Assembly: GCF_011762195.1 (NCBI RefSeq)
Contig: NZ_JAASQK010000004.1
Location: forward strand, 248,001 to 312,000
DNA length: 64,000 nucleotides
DNA from: Sphingomonas oligoaromativorans
GTDB lineage: Bacteria > Pseudomonadota > Alphaproteobacteria > Sphingomonadales > Sphingomonadaceae
Direction of reading: 5' to 3'
Part shown: positions 26,562 through 35,936 of the stretch, piece by piece
How the letters are laid out: each line of letters starts with the position of its first letter
How positions within the stretch are numbered: position 1 is the first letter of the stretch
Translations under genes and position numbers: made by a program
The notes under the pieces: model-generated
Told to the model about the DNA's origin: nothing
The model's input: only the letters and a program-made list of their open reading frames with translations
Database searches by the model: none

Positions 26562-27104
26562 ATGCACTCGCTGACCCTGCTCGACATCATCGTCATCCTG
26601 TTCGTCGGCGGCGGCGCGCTGCTCGGCGTGATGCGCGGCTTCGTGATGGAGGTGCTGTCGCTGTTCGCCTGGGTGGCGGCGGTGATCGCGCTCAAGCTGT
26701 TCTACACGCCGGCCTCGCTGTTCCTCGGCGCGCATCTGCACACCAAGGCCGGGGCCTCGCTGCTCGCCTTCGTGCTGCTGTTCGCGATCGTCTTCTTCGT
26801 CGGCCGGATGCTGGCGGCACGGATCGGGCGGAGCACGCGCACCTCCGTGCTGGGGCCGATCGACCGGACGCTGGGCCTCGGCTTCGGCGCGGTGAAGGGG
26901 CTGATCGGCGTGACGTTGCTCTTCATGCTGGGCAATCTCGTCTACGATCTGGGCTATGGCGGCGCGGCGCAGCGGCCCGAGTGGGTGCGCGAGGCGCGGA
27001 GCATTTCGCTGCTCCAGGCCAGCCGCCACGCGATCGACGATCTCGTCGCCAGGCGGCGGGGCGATCATCCGGTGGACAATATGGCCGAATCGGTCGATCG
27101 TTGA
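26562..27104 (+). CDS. cvpA: CvpA family inner-membrane protein
   Basis: A 180-residue protein with four hydrophobic segments in the first 120 residues (LTLLDIIVILFVGGGALLGV is the first) and a soluble tail. Length and pattern fit CvpA, first described for colicin V production and since linked to envelope stress. It follows radA by 9 bases, a frequent alphaproteobacterial order; purF, another common neighbour, is elsewhere in this window. Confidence 0.88.
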   Translation: MHSLTLLDIIVILFVGGGALLGVMRGFVMEVLSLFAWVAAVIALKLFYTPASLFLGAHLHTKAGASLLAFVLLFAIVFFVGRMLAARIGRSTRTSVLGPIDRTLGLGFGAVKGLIGVTLLFMLGNLVYDLGYGGAAQRPEWVREARSISLLQASRHAIDDLVARRRGDHPVDNMAESVDR

Positions 27105-27127
27105 GCGATCCGGCACCGGAGGGGCGC

Positions 27128-27298
27128 ATGGCGACATCCGCATTCCAGAAGATCAGGGCCGGCCTTGAGGACGCTATCGCTTATGCGAAGGGCGATGCGA
27201 GCCGGGGGCGGGTGGCCTCTCATGCTGATGGCGGGCGGGCCGAAGCCACCGAAACGCGTCGGGCGTCCGCCGGAACGCTCCGTCCGTCCGCCGATTGA
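27128..27298 (+). pseudogene. Truncated HigA/XRE-type antitoxin-like fragment
   Basis: A 56-codon frame with a strong ribosome-binding site (GGAGGGG) begins MATSAFQKIRAGLEDAIAYA and continues with KGDASRGRV. This closely resembles the N-terminus of HTH-type antitoxins of the HigA group, which normally continue into a Cro/C1-type helix-turn-helix. Here the match stops after the first 30 residues; the rest is Ala/Arg/Thr-rich and ends at TGA with no HTH. No toxin gene is adjacent. I read it as a decayed antitoxin, though a functional short peptide cannot be excluded. Confidence 0.55.
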
Positions 27299-27353
27299 CG
27301 TGGTTGCTTGAGGCCGCCTCGACGCGGCCGGAATGCTGCCCTATCTCGGGGGC

Positions 27354-27800
27354 ATGTCGGCCGCGCTCTACAATTCCACCATCCTGCGGCTTGCCGCATC
27401 GATCCCGCATGACGAGCGGCTGTCCGCGGCGGAAGGCTCCTCCAGCCGCCGCTCGCCGATCTGCGGCAGCCGCGTGACGGTGGACGTGACGCTCGATGCC
27501 GGGGACCGTATCGCATCGCTGGGGCAGGAGGTGCGGGCCTGCGCGCTGGGGCAGGCTTCGGCCTCGCTGATGGGCGCGCACGCCATCGGCCGCTCGATCG
27601 ACGAGCTGGAGGCGGCGCGCGATGCGCTCACCGCCTTCCTCGCTGGAGAGCGGGACGATCCGGGCGACTGGCCGGGGCTGGAGATATTCGGCCCCGCGCG
27701 GGCTTATCCGGCGCGCCACCCTTCGATCCGGCTGGCCTTCGAGGCGGTGGCCGAAGCCGCCGCGCTCGCGGCCGCCAGGCGCCGGGATGCCGCCGCGTGA
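27354..27800 (+). CDS. Iron-sulphur cluster assembly scaffold protein, NifU/IscU-like
   Basis: A 148-residue protein from ATG 27354 (MSAALYNSTILRLAASIP); an ATG at 27333 would add seven residues. It fits the NifU-N/IscU-like fold: a first cysteine in SPICGSRV, and a second in VRACALGQASASLM, which is the characteristic ACALGQAS block of this alphaproteobacterial group. The third cysteine of IscU is not in the canonical place, the later block having HPSIR instead. Its stop overlaps the next gene's GTG start. A full scaffold role is inferred, not certain. Confidence 0.8.
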   Translation: MSAALYNSTILRLAASIPHDERLSAAEGSSSRRSPICGSRVTVDVTLDAGDRIASLGQEVRACALGQASASLMGAHAIGRSIDELEAARDALTAFLAGERDDPGDWPGLEIFGPARAYPARHPSIRLAFEAVAEAAALAAARRRDAAA

Positions 27801-29596
27801 CGACGGGCGTTCCAGCAGACAATCTGCTCCGCGACGGCGTCATCATGCTGGGCGCGGCCTTGCCGGCGGTGCTGCTGTTCCGCCGCTTCGGCCTCGGCGC
27901 CGTGCTGGGCTATCTCCTCGCCGGCGTGCTGATCGGGCCGCAGGTGCTGAATGTCGTGGGCGACGCCGACGGCAAGATGGGTTTCGCCGAGATCGGCATC
28001 ACGCTGCTGCTCTTCCTCGTCGGGCTGGAGCTCAATCCCCGCCGGCTGTGGGATCTGCGGCGCGAGATCTTCGGCATGGGCCTCGCGCAGGTGGTGCTTG
28101 CCGGGCTGACGGTGACGGCGGTGGTCTATGCCTTCACCGGCTTCACGCCCGCCGCCGCGCTGGCGCTGGGCCTGCCGCTGGCGCTGTCGTCGACGGCGCA
28201 GGTGTTGCCATTGTTGCGCTCCGCCGGGCGATTGCACACCAGGTTCGGCGAGCGCGCCTTCTCGATTCTGCTGTTCCAGGATCTGTCGATCGTGCCGCTC
28301 ATCACCGTGATCGCTGCGCTCTCCCGCGCGCCGGCGGACGCCAACGCCCCGCCGGGCTGGCTGCTCGGGCTCTATACGATCGGCGCGATCATCCTGCTGG
28401 TGCTGGCGGGGCGCTTCATCCTGAGCCCGGCGCTCAAGCTGATCGGGCGGCTGGGCGAGCGGGAGATGTTCGTCGCCTCGGGCCTGTTCACGGTGCTGGC
28501 GGCCTCGGCGCTGATGGAGGCGCTGCATCTGTCCACCGCGCTCGGCGCCTTCGTGGCGGGCGTGATGCTGGCCGATTCGCCCTATCGCCACGAGCTGGAG
28601 GCGGACGTCGAGCCGTTCCGTTCGATCCTGCTCGGCCTGTTCTTCCTGACGGTCGGCATGTTGCTCGATCTGTCGGCGATCGCGACGCGGCCGCTGTTCG
28701 TGATCGGGCTCGCGGCGGCGTTGATCCTGGTCAAGACGCTGGTGCTCTACGGCATCGCGCGGATCGCGCGGATGGAGCGGAGATCGGCCTTCGCGCTCGG
28801 CCTGCTGCTGAGCCAGGGGGGCGAATTCGGCTTCGTGCTGTTCGGGCAGGCGCAGACGGCGCTGCTCATCAAGCCGGAGGCGGCGAGCCTGTTCTCCGCC
28901 GTGGTCACGCTGTCGATGGCGACGACGCCGTTCCTGATGTCGCTGGCGCGGCGCTTCGGTGGCGAGGAAGCGGGCGCCAAGCTGCGCGGCCTCGCGGGGC
29001 CGGAGGAGGCAGAACAGGCGGCCGCCATCGTCGTCGGCCATGGCCGCTTCGGGCAGACGGTGGCGCAGATGCTGCTGGCGCACGGCATGTCGCTCACCAT
29101 CGTCGATCTCGACACCGAGATCATCGACATCGGCGACCGGCTCCACATCAAGATCTATTATGGCGACGGCACCCGCACCGAGCTGTTGCGGCAGGCGGGC
29201 GCGGAAGAGGCCAGGCTGATCTGCTTCTGCATCGATGGGGAGCAGCCGGACGCCGATACGCTGAGGACGATCCAGAAGGCTTTCCCCCACGCCAAGTTGT
29301 TCGTGCGCCTGTTCGACCGGCGACACGATCTGGCGCTGCGCGGGATCGAGATGGCCGGTGCCGTGCGCGAAGTGCATGAGAGCGCGGTCAGCATGGGGCG
29401 GCAGGTGCTCGAAACGCTCGGCGTCGAGGAGGCCGAGATGGATCGCATCGAGGAGGATTATCGCGAGCGCGACCGGCGGCGGCTCGATGCCCAGCATGAG
29501 GAGGGGGATATCCGCTCCGCGCGGGCGATGGCGCTGATGCACCGTCCGGGGCAGCTCGGCGTGAGCCTCGACGAGGATGAAGGGACGGCGATGTGA
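27797..29596 (+). CDS. CPA2 family K+/H+ antiporter, KefB/KefC-like
   Basis: A 599-residue protein. Residues 10-390 form about 12 membrane segments of the Na+/H+ exchanger domain (GYLLAGVLIGP, EIGITLLLFLVGLELNPRRLW). Residues from about 410 form an RCK N/TrkA-N domain with VVGHGRFGQTVAQ as nucleotide-binding loop. Such proteins release K+ in exchange for H+ and, in E. coli, protect against electrophiles through glutathione adducts. No KefF/KefG ancillary subunit is next to it. GTG start overlaps the scaffold gene, and its own stop overlaps the DUF423 gene (GTGA). Confidence 0.9.
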   Translation: MTTGVPADNLLRDGVIMLGAALPAVLLFRRFGLGAVLGYLLAGVLIGPQVLNVVGDADGKMGFAEIGITLLLFLVGLELNPRRLWDLRREIFGMGLAQVVLAGLTVTAVVYAFTGFTPAAALALGLPLALSSTAQVLPLLRSAGRLHTRFGERAFSILLFQDLSIVPLITVIAALSRAPADANAPPGWLLGLYTIGAIILLVLAGRFILSPALKLIGRLGEREMFVASGLFTVLAASALMEALHLSTALGAFVAGVMLADSPYRHELEADVEPFRSILLGLFFLTVGMLLDLSAIATRPLFVIGLAAALILVKTLVLYGIARIARMERRSAFALGLLLSQGGEFGFVLFGQAQTALLIKPEAASLFSAVVTLSMATTPFLMSLARRFGGEEAGAKLRGLAGPEEAEQAAAIVVGHGRFGQTVAQMLLAHGMSLTIVDLDTEIIDIGDRLHIKIYYGDGTRTELLRQAGAEEARLICFCIDGEQPDADTLRTIQKAFPHAKLFVRLFDRRHDLALRGIEMAGAVREVHESAVSMGRQVLETLGVEEAEMDRIEEDYRERDRRRLDAQHEEGDIRSARAMALMHRPGQLGVSLDEDEGTAM

Positions 29597-29940
29597 GGGC
29601 GCGCGATCCGCTGGCCCTGCTCGCGGCGCTGTCCGGCGGGCTGGCGGTGATCGCCGGGGCCTTCGGCGCGCACGGGGCGCATGGCGTCGCGGCCGAGTGG
29701 CTCAAGACGGGTTCGCATTACCAGCTCGTCCATGCCGTCGCCGCGCTGGTGGCCGCCGGACGGCCGCTCGGGCGCGGGGCGGGCTGGTGCTTCGTCGGCG
29801 GCGGCGCGCTGTTCGCGGGGACGCTCTATGCCATGGCGCTGGGCGGGCCGCTCTGGTTCGGGGCGATCACGCCGCTGGGCGGGCTGGCGATGATCGTCGG
29901 GTGGGGGATGCTCGCCGTGGGGGCCTGGCGCCGGGGCTGA
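29593..29940 (+). CDS. DUF423 family membrane protein
   Basis: A 115-residue protein with four predicted membrane segments. It contains AGAFGAHGAHGVAAEWLKTGSHY in part and HAVAALVAA, the conserved AFGAHG...YH-type pattern of DUF423. The function of the family is unknown. The GTG start overlaps the antiporter stop by 4 bases, so the two are probably co-translated. It converges on aroB with 3 bases between stops. Confidence 0.85.
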   Translation: MRARDPLALLAALSGGLAVIAGAFGAHGAHGVAAEWLKTGSHYQLVHAVAALVAAGRPLGRGAGWCFVGGGALFAGTLYAMALGGPLWFGAITPLGGLAMIVGWGMLAVGAWRRG

Positions 29941-29943
29941 GGC

Positions 29944-31056
29944 TCAGCCCCGCGCACGCTCCGCGTCGAGGAAGGCGGCGGCGTCCGCCAGGTCGACATG
30001 CTTGTCGAGGAACGTCCGCCCGATCCCGCGCGCGAGGAGGAAGGGGAGGCGATTGCCCTCCATCTTCTTGTCGTGGAGCATGTGCGCGACCAGCGCCTCG
30101 CCCGAGGCATCGACACCGGCGGCCTTGAGCGTCGTCGGCAGACCGGCGGCCGCGAGGTGGCGGGAGACGCGATCCGCATCCTCCATGGGGCACAGCCCCC
30201 GTGCGGCGGAGAAGCGGAAGGCCAGCGCCATGCCGCACGCCACGCCCTCGCCGTGGAGCAGGCGATCGGAGAAGCCGGTCTCGGCCTCCAGCGCATGACC
30301 GAAGGTGTGGCCGAGATTGAGGAGCGCGCGGACGCCCGCCGTCTCGCGCTCGTCCGCCTCGACGATGCGGGCCTTGGCGGCGATCGAGGTGGCGATGGCA
30401 TGGACCCGCGCCGCGCCGTCTCCGGCCAGCAGGGCCGCGCCGTTCGCCTCGCACCAATCGAAGAAGGCCGGATCGTCGATCAGGCCATATTTCACGACCT
30501 CGGCATAGCCGGCGGCGCGCTCGCGGGGGGGCAAGGTGTCGAGCGTGTCGGGGTCGATCAGCACATGAGCGGGCTGATGAAAGGCGCCGATCAGGTTCTT
30601 GCCGGCGCGCGTGTTGATCGCGGTCTTGCCGCCGACCGACGAATCGACCTGCGCCAGCAGCGTCGTCGGCACCTGCACGAAGCCGCAGCCGCGCTTCAGG
30701 ATCGAGCAGGCGAAGCCGACCAGATCGCCGATCACCCCGCCGCCGAGCGCGATCACCTTGTCCGATCGCTCGACGCCCAGTTCCAGCAGGCGATCGGTCA
30801 GCGTTTCGAGGTTCGCCCAGCTCTTGGTCGATTCGCCGGCGGGGAGGATGATCGGCTCCACCGTGATGCCGGAGGCCTCCAGCGAGGCAGTGAGGCGCGG
30901 AAGGTGCAGCGCCGCGACATGCGCGTCCGTCACCACCACGAAGCGCCCGCGCGGCGCGTAGCGGGCGAGGCGCGTGCCGGCATCCTCCAGCGCGCCCGGC
31001 GCGATCGCCACCTCGTAGCTGCGATCGGCCAGCGAGACGGGAACGATCGTCGTCAT
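29944..31056 (-). CDS. aroB: 3-Dehydroquinate synthase
   Basis: AroB cyclises DAHP to 3-dehydroquinate, the second shikimate step, using NAD+ and a divalent metal. The 370-residue protein has the NAD-binding ALGGGVIGDLVGFACSILKRG and the metal histidines in LNLGHTFGHALE. Length is normal. Its start overlaps the aroK stop by 4 bases, the classical aroK-aroB pair. Confidence 0.96.
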   Translation of the reverse strand: MTTIVPVSLADRSYEVAIAPGALEDAGTRLARYAPRGRFVVVTDAHVAALHLPRLTASLEASGITVEPIILPAGESTKSWANLETLTDRLLELGVERSDKVIALGGGVIGDLVGFACSILKRGCGFVQVPTTLLAQVDSSVGGKTAINTRAGKNLIGAFHQPAHVLIDPDTLDTLPPRERAAGYAEVVKYGLIDDPAFFDWCEANGAALLAGDGAARVHAIATSIAAKARIVEADERETAGVRALLNLGHTFGHALEAETGFSDRLLHGEGVACGMALAFRFSAARGLCPMEDADRVSRHLAAAGLPTTLKAAGVDASGEALVAHMLHDKKMEGNRLPFLLARGIGRTFLDKHVDLADAAAFLDAERARG

Positions 31057-31607
31057 TCGGAAAGCACCTTCAGGATCGCCTCGACCGTCGCCTCGTGCGG
31101 CAGCGGCTCGGAACGGACATGGATGGGGGCGAGCGCGTAGACCGGGTTCCGCACCGCGGCCAGCTCGGTCAGTATCTCGCGCGGATCGCGGCCCTGGAGC
31201 AGCGGCCGGTCGTCGCGCCGGCCGACGCGCTCGACCAGCACGTCGATATCGGCGTCGAGCCAGATCGCGGTCGAGCGCTCCAGGATCAGCTTGCGCGTCT
31301 TCTCGTTCATGAAGGCGCCGCCGCCGGTCGCCACCACCTTGGGGCGGCCATCGATCAGGCGGGCGATCACGCGGCGTTCGCCGTCACGGAAGCCCTCTTC
31401 ACCGAATCGGGCGAAGATGTCCGAAATCTTGAGGCCGGCGGCGGCCTCGATCTCGCGATCCGCATCGACGAAAGGTAAATGCAGCCGCGCCGCGAGCCGC
31501 CGCCCGACGGTCGACTTTCCCACGCCCATCAGCCCGACGAGCACGATCGGCCGTCGCATCGCGAGGTGTCGGGCGGTGGATCGTGGCGAGGGCGGGCTTT
31601 GCGGCAT
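31053..31607 (-). CDS. aroK: Shikimate kinase
   Basis: AroK phosphorylates shikimate. Seen: the P-loop GLMGVGKSTVG, the shikimate-binding DADREIE and the GGGAFMN motif. The start is uncertain. ATG 31607 gives 184 residues; ATG 31559 gives 168 and begins right before the first beta strand (MRRPIVLVGLMG). Neither has a clear Shine-Dalgarno. I kept the longer form because sphingomonad AroK proteins usually have a short N-terminal tail. Coupled to aroB downstream. Confidence 0.93.
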   Translation of the reverse strand: MPQSPPSPRSTARHLAMRRPIVLVGLMGVGKSTVGRRLAARLHLPFVDADREIEAAAGLKISDIFARFGEEGFRDGERRVIARLIDGRPKVVATGGGAFMNEKTRKLILERSTAIWLDADIDVLVERVGRRDDRPLLQGRDPREILTELAAVRNPVYALAPIHVRSEPLPHEATVEAILKVLSE

Positions 31608-31696
31608 GGGGCTGGGGCTATACACAGGGGTGAGGGATCGGGCAAAAGCGCGCTCCTTCGTATGGTCCTTGTTTTTCTTTTTGCCTGGGAAGCAGC

Positions 31697-31840
31697 ATGT
31701 CGCGTGGCAGCATCATCCTGATTGTCGTCCTCCTCGCCCTGGTGGCGGGCCTCGTCTGGCTGTCGCATCGATCGGTGGCCGTGACGCCCCACCATATCGA
31801 GAAGGTGGTGACGCTGAACGGCGCCGATGCCTCGCACTAA
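31697..31840 (+). CDS. 47-residue single-pass membrane protein
   Basis: A short ORF from ATG 31697 to TAA 31840. It begins MSRG, then has a hydrophobic segment (SIILIVVLLALVAGLVWLS), then a 24-residue tail with HHIEKVVTLNGADASH, predicted periplasmic. The downstream 616-residue gene starts inside its last codons (14-base overlap), which argues for real translation and coupling. I recall similar tiny proteins preceding xerD-linked exported proteins in sphingomonads. Function unknown. Confidence 0.7.
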   Translation: MSRGSIILIVVLLALVAGLVWLSHRSVAVTPHHIEKVVTLNGADASH

Positions 31841-33677
31841 GGCGGCGATCGGCCTGCTGGCCGGCGTCGCGATACTGGCCGTCGCGATCCCGGCCTTCGG
31901 GCAGCAATCGCCGCAATCCATCCTGCCGCCCGGTTTCGGCACGCCTGCGAAGGCGCCGCCTCCGCCGCCGGCCGCGCCCGCTCCGGCTCCCGTCGTGGCA
32001 CCTCCGCCGCCGTCCGCCCCGGCCGAGCCGGGCAATGCGGCCGCCGCCTCCCTGCCGGACAACGGCCTCGACGAAGCGGCCAACGCCGCGATCGAGGGCG
32101 ACGCCTCCAATGCCGCCGCGCAGGCCGCCGCCGCGCTGCGCAAGCAGGATATCCCCGAATTCGCCCGTCGCTCGACCGAGCATGTCGGCTTCCTGCGCCC
32201 CGAGGTGACGGGCGTTCCGGCCGATGGCTTCGGCAATACGGCGGGCCGCTATCTCACCACGCTGATGGCGCGGCTGGACGCGCCGGTCGCCTCGCGGTGG
32301 GTGTCGATGCTGCTGCGGCGCGTGCTGACCACCGACATCCAGACGCCGGGCGGCGTCGATCCCTCCGACTGGGTGGCCGAGCGCGTGCTGCTGCTCACCC
32401 GCATGGGCGAGGCGGATGCGGCGCGGCTGCTCGTCCAGCGCGTCGATCCCGACAAGGCGACGCCGCGCCTGTATGAGGCGATCCTCGAAGCGGCGATGGC
32501 GTCGGCCGATCCGGCGGCGCTCTGCCCGGTGGCGGATGTCGCCGATACGAAGAGCAAGACCCCCACCTGGCCGCTGGCGCGGGCTATGTGCGCCGGCCTC
32601 TCGGGCGAGGCGGGCACCGCCAGCGCGCTGGTCGATCGCGCCCGCTCGCTGCCGCACGCGGCGCAGGGCATCGACCTGCTGCTCGCCGAGCGGATCGTCG
32701 GCGCCGGCCCCAACGGCAAGCGCGCGACCGATATCCAGTGGTCCGGCGTCAACGAGCTGACGAGCTGGCGCTTCGGCCTCGCGAGCGCGGCGGGGCTCGC
32801 CATCCCGGATACGCTGTTCGACAACGGCAATCTCGCCATGCAGGCGTGGCGTGCCCGCGCGCCGATGCTGCCGGCGCAGAGCCGCCTCGGCGCGGAGAAG
32901 ATCGCGGCGACGCTGGGCGTGATGTCGTCGGCCGATCTGGTCGACTTCCTCTCGGCGCAGGCCGAAGCCGGCGATCCCTATGCCATGGACCAGACGCCGG
33001 CCGGCCGGCTGCGCTCGGCCTATGTCGCGCAGGACGAATCGGATCGGGTGGCGGCGCTGCGCGCGCTCTGGGCCGATCCCGAGGGCGAGCGCGACCAATA
33101 TGCCTCGCGCATCCTGACGGCGCGGGCCTCGGCGCGGATCACGCCTTCGTCGGACTACGGCGCGGATGCGTCGGCGCTGCTGGCGTCGATGCTGTCGGCC
33201 GGCCTCGATACGCAGGCCGCGCGCTGGACGGGCGTGGTGCGGAGCCTGTCCGGCACGTCCGGCGACGAGGCCTGGGCGCTGCTGGCGGTCGGCGCGCCGC
33301 GCTTGCAGGTGGAGATCGATTCCGATCGCATCGCGAAGTTCGGCGACGGCGGGCGCGGCTCGGCCAGGTTGCGCGCGCAGTTCCTGTTCGCCAGCCTCGC
33401 AGGGCTGGGCCGCATCGCCCCGCGCGACGTCGACAGGCTTGGGCAGCGCCTCGACGTGCCGCTCGGGGTGCAGAACGAGTGGACCCGCGCGATCGACGCG
33501 GCGGCGGCCAAGCGCGAGCCCGCGCTGACGGCGCTGCTGGCGGCGGTGGGGATGCAGACGACCGACTGGACGCAGGTCTCGCCGGTGTTCCTCTATCACA
33601 TCATCGCGGGGCTCCGGGCGGTGGGCTATGAGCCGGAGGCGCGGATGATCGCGGCCGAGGCGCTGAGCCGGACATGA
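31827..33677 (+). CDS. Large exported hypothetical protein
   Basis: A 616-residue protein with a signal peptide (residues 1-25, ending AFGQQ) and a Pro/Ala-rich linker (about 40-75). A long helical body follows that looks like solenoid repeats (many Ala-Leu-rich helix pairs, e.g. LLLTRMGEADAARLLVQRV). I see no enzyme motif. It is predicted periplasmic or outer-membrane associated. It overlaps the tiny membrane protein before it and the xerD-like gene after it, so the three genes are likely one transcript. Any link with recombination or division is inference from position only. Confidence 0.75.
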   Translation: MPRTKAAIGLLAGVAILAVAIPAFGQQSPQSILPPGFGTPAKAPPPPPAAPAPAPVVAPPPPSAPAEPGNAAAASLPDNGLDEAANAAIEGDASNAAAQAAAALRKQDIPEFARRSTEHVGFLRPEVTGVPADGFGNTAGRYLTTLMARLDAPVASRWVSMLLRRVLTTDIQTPGGVDPSDWVAERVLLLTRMGEADAARLLVQRVDPDKATPRLYEAILEAAMASADPAALCPVADVADTKSKTPTWPLARAMCAGLSGEAGTASALVDRARSLPHAAQGIDLLLAERIVGAGPNGKRATDIQWSGVNELTSWRFGLASAAGLAIPDTLFDNGNLAMQAWRARAPMLPAQSRLGAEKIAATLGVMSSADLVDFLSAQAEAGDPYAMDQTPAGRLRSAYVAQDESDRVAALRALWADPEGERDQYASRILTARASARITPSSDYGADASALLASMLSAGLDTQAARWTGVVRSLSGTSGDEAWALLAVGAPRLQVEIDSDRIAKFGDGGRGSARLRAQFLFASLAGLGRIAPRDVDRLGQRLDVPLGVQNEWTRAIDAAAAKREPALTALLAAVGMQTTDWTQVSPVFLYHIIAGLRAVGYEPEARMIAAEALSRT

Positions 33678-34609
33678 GGCCCGGCGCCGCCTTCGCCGCC
33701 GGCGAGGATGCGCGCGCCATCGAACGCTTCCTGGAGGCGATGGCGGCGGAGGCGGGGGCGTCCCGCAACACGCTGCTGGCTTATGGGACGGACCTGCGCG
33801 GCGCCTCGGCGCTGCTGGAGGGGCGGCTGGCGGCGGCGGACGACGATGCGCTCGCGACGCTGGGCGAGGCGTGGGCTGCGCTCGCCCACGCCACGATCGC
33901 GCGGAAGGCGGCGGCGCTGCGGCGCTTCTTCGCCTTTCTGGTGGAGGATGGCGCGCGGGAGGACGATCCCTCCGCCGCGCTCCCGCGCGGGCAGGTGCGG
34001 CGGCCGCTGCCGAAGATACTCGGCCATGCGGAGGTGGATCGCCTGTTCGAGGCGCTCGCCGCGCGGACCGGTGAGGGCGCGAGCCGCGCCGATCTCCGCC
34101 TCGCCGCGCTGATCGAGCTTCTCTATGGTTCGGGCCTGCGCGCGACGGAGCTGGTCTCGCTGCCGCGTGCGGCGATTCGGGTTGGGCAGCCTTTCCTCAT
34201 TCTCAAGGGGAAGGGCGGGCGCGAGCGGCTGGCGCCGATCTCGGATCGCGCGCTGGCGGCGGTCGAGCGCTGGCGGGTGGAGGTGCCGGCGGGGCAGCCT
34301 TGGCTGTTTCCGTCGGGGAAATCGCATCTCAGCCGGATGCGGCTCTATCAACTGGTGCGCGCGCTGGGCGGCGAGGCGGGTATCCCGCCCGAGCGGATCA
34401 GCCCGCATGTCCTGCGCCATGCCTTCGCCACGCACCTGCTGGAAGGCGGCGCCGATCTGCGCGCGTTACAGGCGATGCTGGGCCATGCCGATATCGCCAC
34501 GACGCAGATCTACACCCATGTCGACAGCCGCCGGCTGGTCGAGCTGGTCAACGCGCGGCATCCGCTTGCCGAGCGCGTCCAAGTTGACGGCGCGAACACA
34601 GCGCCTTAA
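33674..34609 (+). CDS. xerD: Site-specific tyrosine recombinase, XerD/XerC type
   Basis: A 311-residue tyrosine recombinase for chromosome dimer resolution. The N-terminal SAM-like core-binding domain covers about residues 13-100. The catalytic set is visible: Arg in [10 protein letters not shown] near 157, Lys in [10 protein letters not shown], His-x-x-Arg in [11 protein letters not shown] near 244-247, His in [11 protein letters not shown], and the Tyr nucleophile in QIYTHV near 280. There is no phage or integron gene around, so a housekeeping Xer role is most likely. XerC versus XerD cannot be settled here. Confidence 0.9.
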   Translation: MRPGAAFAAGEDARAIERFLEAMAAEAGASRNTLLAYGTDLRGASALLEGRLAAADDDALATLGEAWAALAHATIARKAAALRRFFAFLVEDGAREDDPSAALPRGQVRRPLPKILGHAEVDRLFEALAARTGEGASRADLRLAALIELLYGSGLRATELVSLPRAAIRVGQPFLILKGKGGRERLAPISDRALAAVERWRVEVPAGQPWLFPSGKSHLSRMRLYQLVRALGGEAGIPPERISPHVLRHAFATHLLEGGADLRALQAMLGHADIATTQIYTHVDSRRLVELVNARHPLAERVQVDGANTAP

Positions 34610-34619
34610 CCGCCGACGC

Positions 34620-35558
34620 ATGATGTTTCTCGACTTCGAAAAGCCGATCGCCGAACTGCGCGCCCGTGTCGCCGAGCTGCGGGAGACGGCCGACGCCGGT
34701 TCGCTCGATATCGAGCAGGAAATCTCGAAGCTGGAGGCCAAGGCCGACCGGATGCTCCGGGAGACCTATGCGAAGCTGACGCCGTGGCAGAAGACGCAGG
34801 TCGCCCGCCACCCGCAGCGCCCGCATCTCAAGGATTATATCGCCGGCATGGTCGACGATTTCATGTCGCTCGCCGGCGATCGCGCCTTCGCCGACGATCA
34901 GGCGATCATCGGCGGGCTCGGCCGGATCGACGGCCGCCGGGTGATGGTGATCGGCCACGAGAAGGGCGACGATACCGCCAGCCGCCTCCGCCACAATTTC
35001 GGCATGGCCAAGCCGGAGGGCTATCGCAAGGCGATCCGCCTGATGGAGATGGCCGATCGCTTCGGCATTCCGGTGGTGACGCTGGTCGATACGTCCGGCG
35101 CCTTCCCCGGCGTGCAGGCCGAGGAGCGCGGTCAGGCGGAAGCGATCGCGCGTTCGACCGAGACCTGCCTCGAACTGGGCGTGCCGCTGGTCGCCGCGAT
35201 CGTGGGCGAGGGCGGCTCGGGCGGCGCGGTCGCGCTGGCGGCGGCCAATCGCGTGCTGATGTTCGAGCACGCCGTCTATTCGGTGATCTCGCCCGAAGGC
35301 TGCGCCTCGATCCTGTGGCGCACGGCGGAGAAGGCGCCCGATGCGGCCGATGCGATGAAGGTGACCGCGCAGGATCTCCAGAAGCTCGGCGTGGTGGACC
35401 GGATCGTGCCGGAGCCGGTGGGCGGCGCGCACCGTGGTCGGGACGAGGCGATTGGATCGCTGAAGCACGCGCTGGGCGAGGAGCTGGACCAGCTCACGCC
35501 GCTGGGGGACAAGGAATTGCGCCGCCGCCGTCGGGACAAGTTCCTGGCGATCGGCTGA
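34620..35558 (+). CDS. accA: Acetyl-CoA carboxylase carboxyltransferase alpha subunit
   Basis: AccA partners AccD in malonyl-CoA formation. The start is ATG 34620 or the next codon 34623, giving 312 or 311 residues; the upstream part of the frame overlaps xerD and is rejected. Typical blocks are [56 protein letters not shown] in part, and [10 protein letters not shown]. Order and length are normal. It ends before a strong terminator. Confidence 0.96.
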   Translation: MMFLDFEKPIAELRARVAELRETADAGSLDIEQEISKLEAKADRMLRETYAKLTPWQKTQVARHPQRPHLKDYIAGMVDDFMSLAGDRAFADDQAIIGGLGRIDGRRVMVIGHEKGDDTASRLRHNFGMAKPEGYRKAIRLMEMADRFGIPVVTLVDTSGAFPGVQAEERGQAEAIARSTETCLELGVPLVAAIVGEGGSGGAVALAAANRVLMFEHAVYSVISPEGCASILWRTAEKAPDAADAMKVTAQDLQKLGVVDRIVPEPVGGAHRGRDEAIGSLKHALGEELDQLTPLGDKELRRRRRDKFLAIG

Positions 35559-35607
35559 CGGTGCTGGCGGTAGCGACGCTGTCGCTTCCCGAATTGCAGG
35601 CAAAGAA

Positions 35608-35640
35608 AAAGGGCCGGCGGGATTGTCCCACCGGCCCTTT
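35608..35640. terminator. Bidirectional intrinsic terminator
   Basis: AAAGGGCCGG pairs with CCGGCCCTTT, with an inner GGGA/TCCC stem and a TTG loop. The A- and T-rich flanks let it work for accA on the plus strand and for the Flp pilin gene on the minus strand. Confidence 0.9.
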
Positions 35641-35654
35641 CTCATGTTTGGGAA

Positions 35655-35810
35655 TTACTGACCGAGGTTGTCGGAGACGTTGTTGAACGTCTTGGTCAGC
35701 TTGCTGCCCACCGAGCTCATCGCGGTGATCGCGGCGACGGCGATCAGGGCGGCGATCAGGCCGTACTCGATCGCGGTCGCGCCCTTGTTGTTCTTCAGAA
35801 ACTTGCGCAT
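35655..35810 (-). CDS. Flp family type IVb pilin
   Basis: A 51-residue prepilin. The start at 35810 has a clear GGAGG seven bases upstream. A short basic leader ends at NNKGATAIEYGLIAALIAV; the prepilin peptidase would cut after Gly, with Glu at +5 of the mature protein, then a hydrophobic assembly helix. Flp pilins form Tad pili for surface attachment. No cpa/tad assembly genes are in the window. A related pilin gene lies 126 bases upstream. Confidence 0.93.
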   Translation of the reverse strand: MRKFLKNNKGATAIEYGLIAALIAVAAITAMSSVGSKLTKTFNNVSDNLGQ

Positions 35811-35936
35811 GGGATTTCCTCCGTCCAGTCCGAAACACTTCCCGGCTTCCCCCCTTTGAGGAGGTTGCAGGGCCGCTTCTAAGCGCGGTGGAGTTGCCAA
35901 ATGTTTAATCCGGGCGGGATGGATTTCCGCTTCGGC

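Noticed and set aside
33674-34609. Tyrosine recombinase as part of a mobile element
   Set aside because: Context is housekeeping (accA, exported protein) and it fits XerC/XerD; no att-like repeats are visible.
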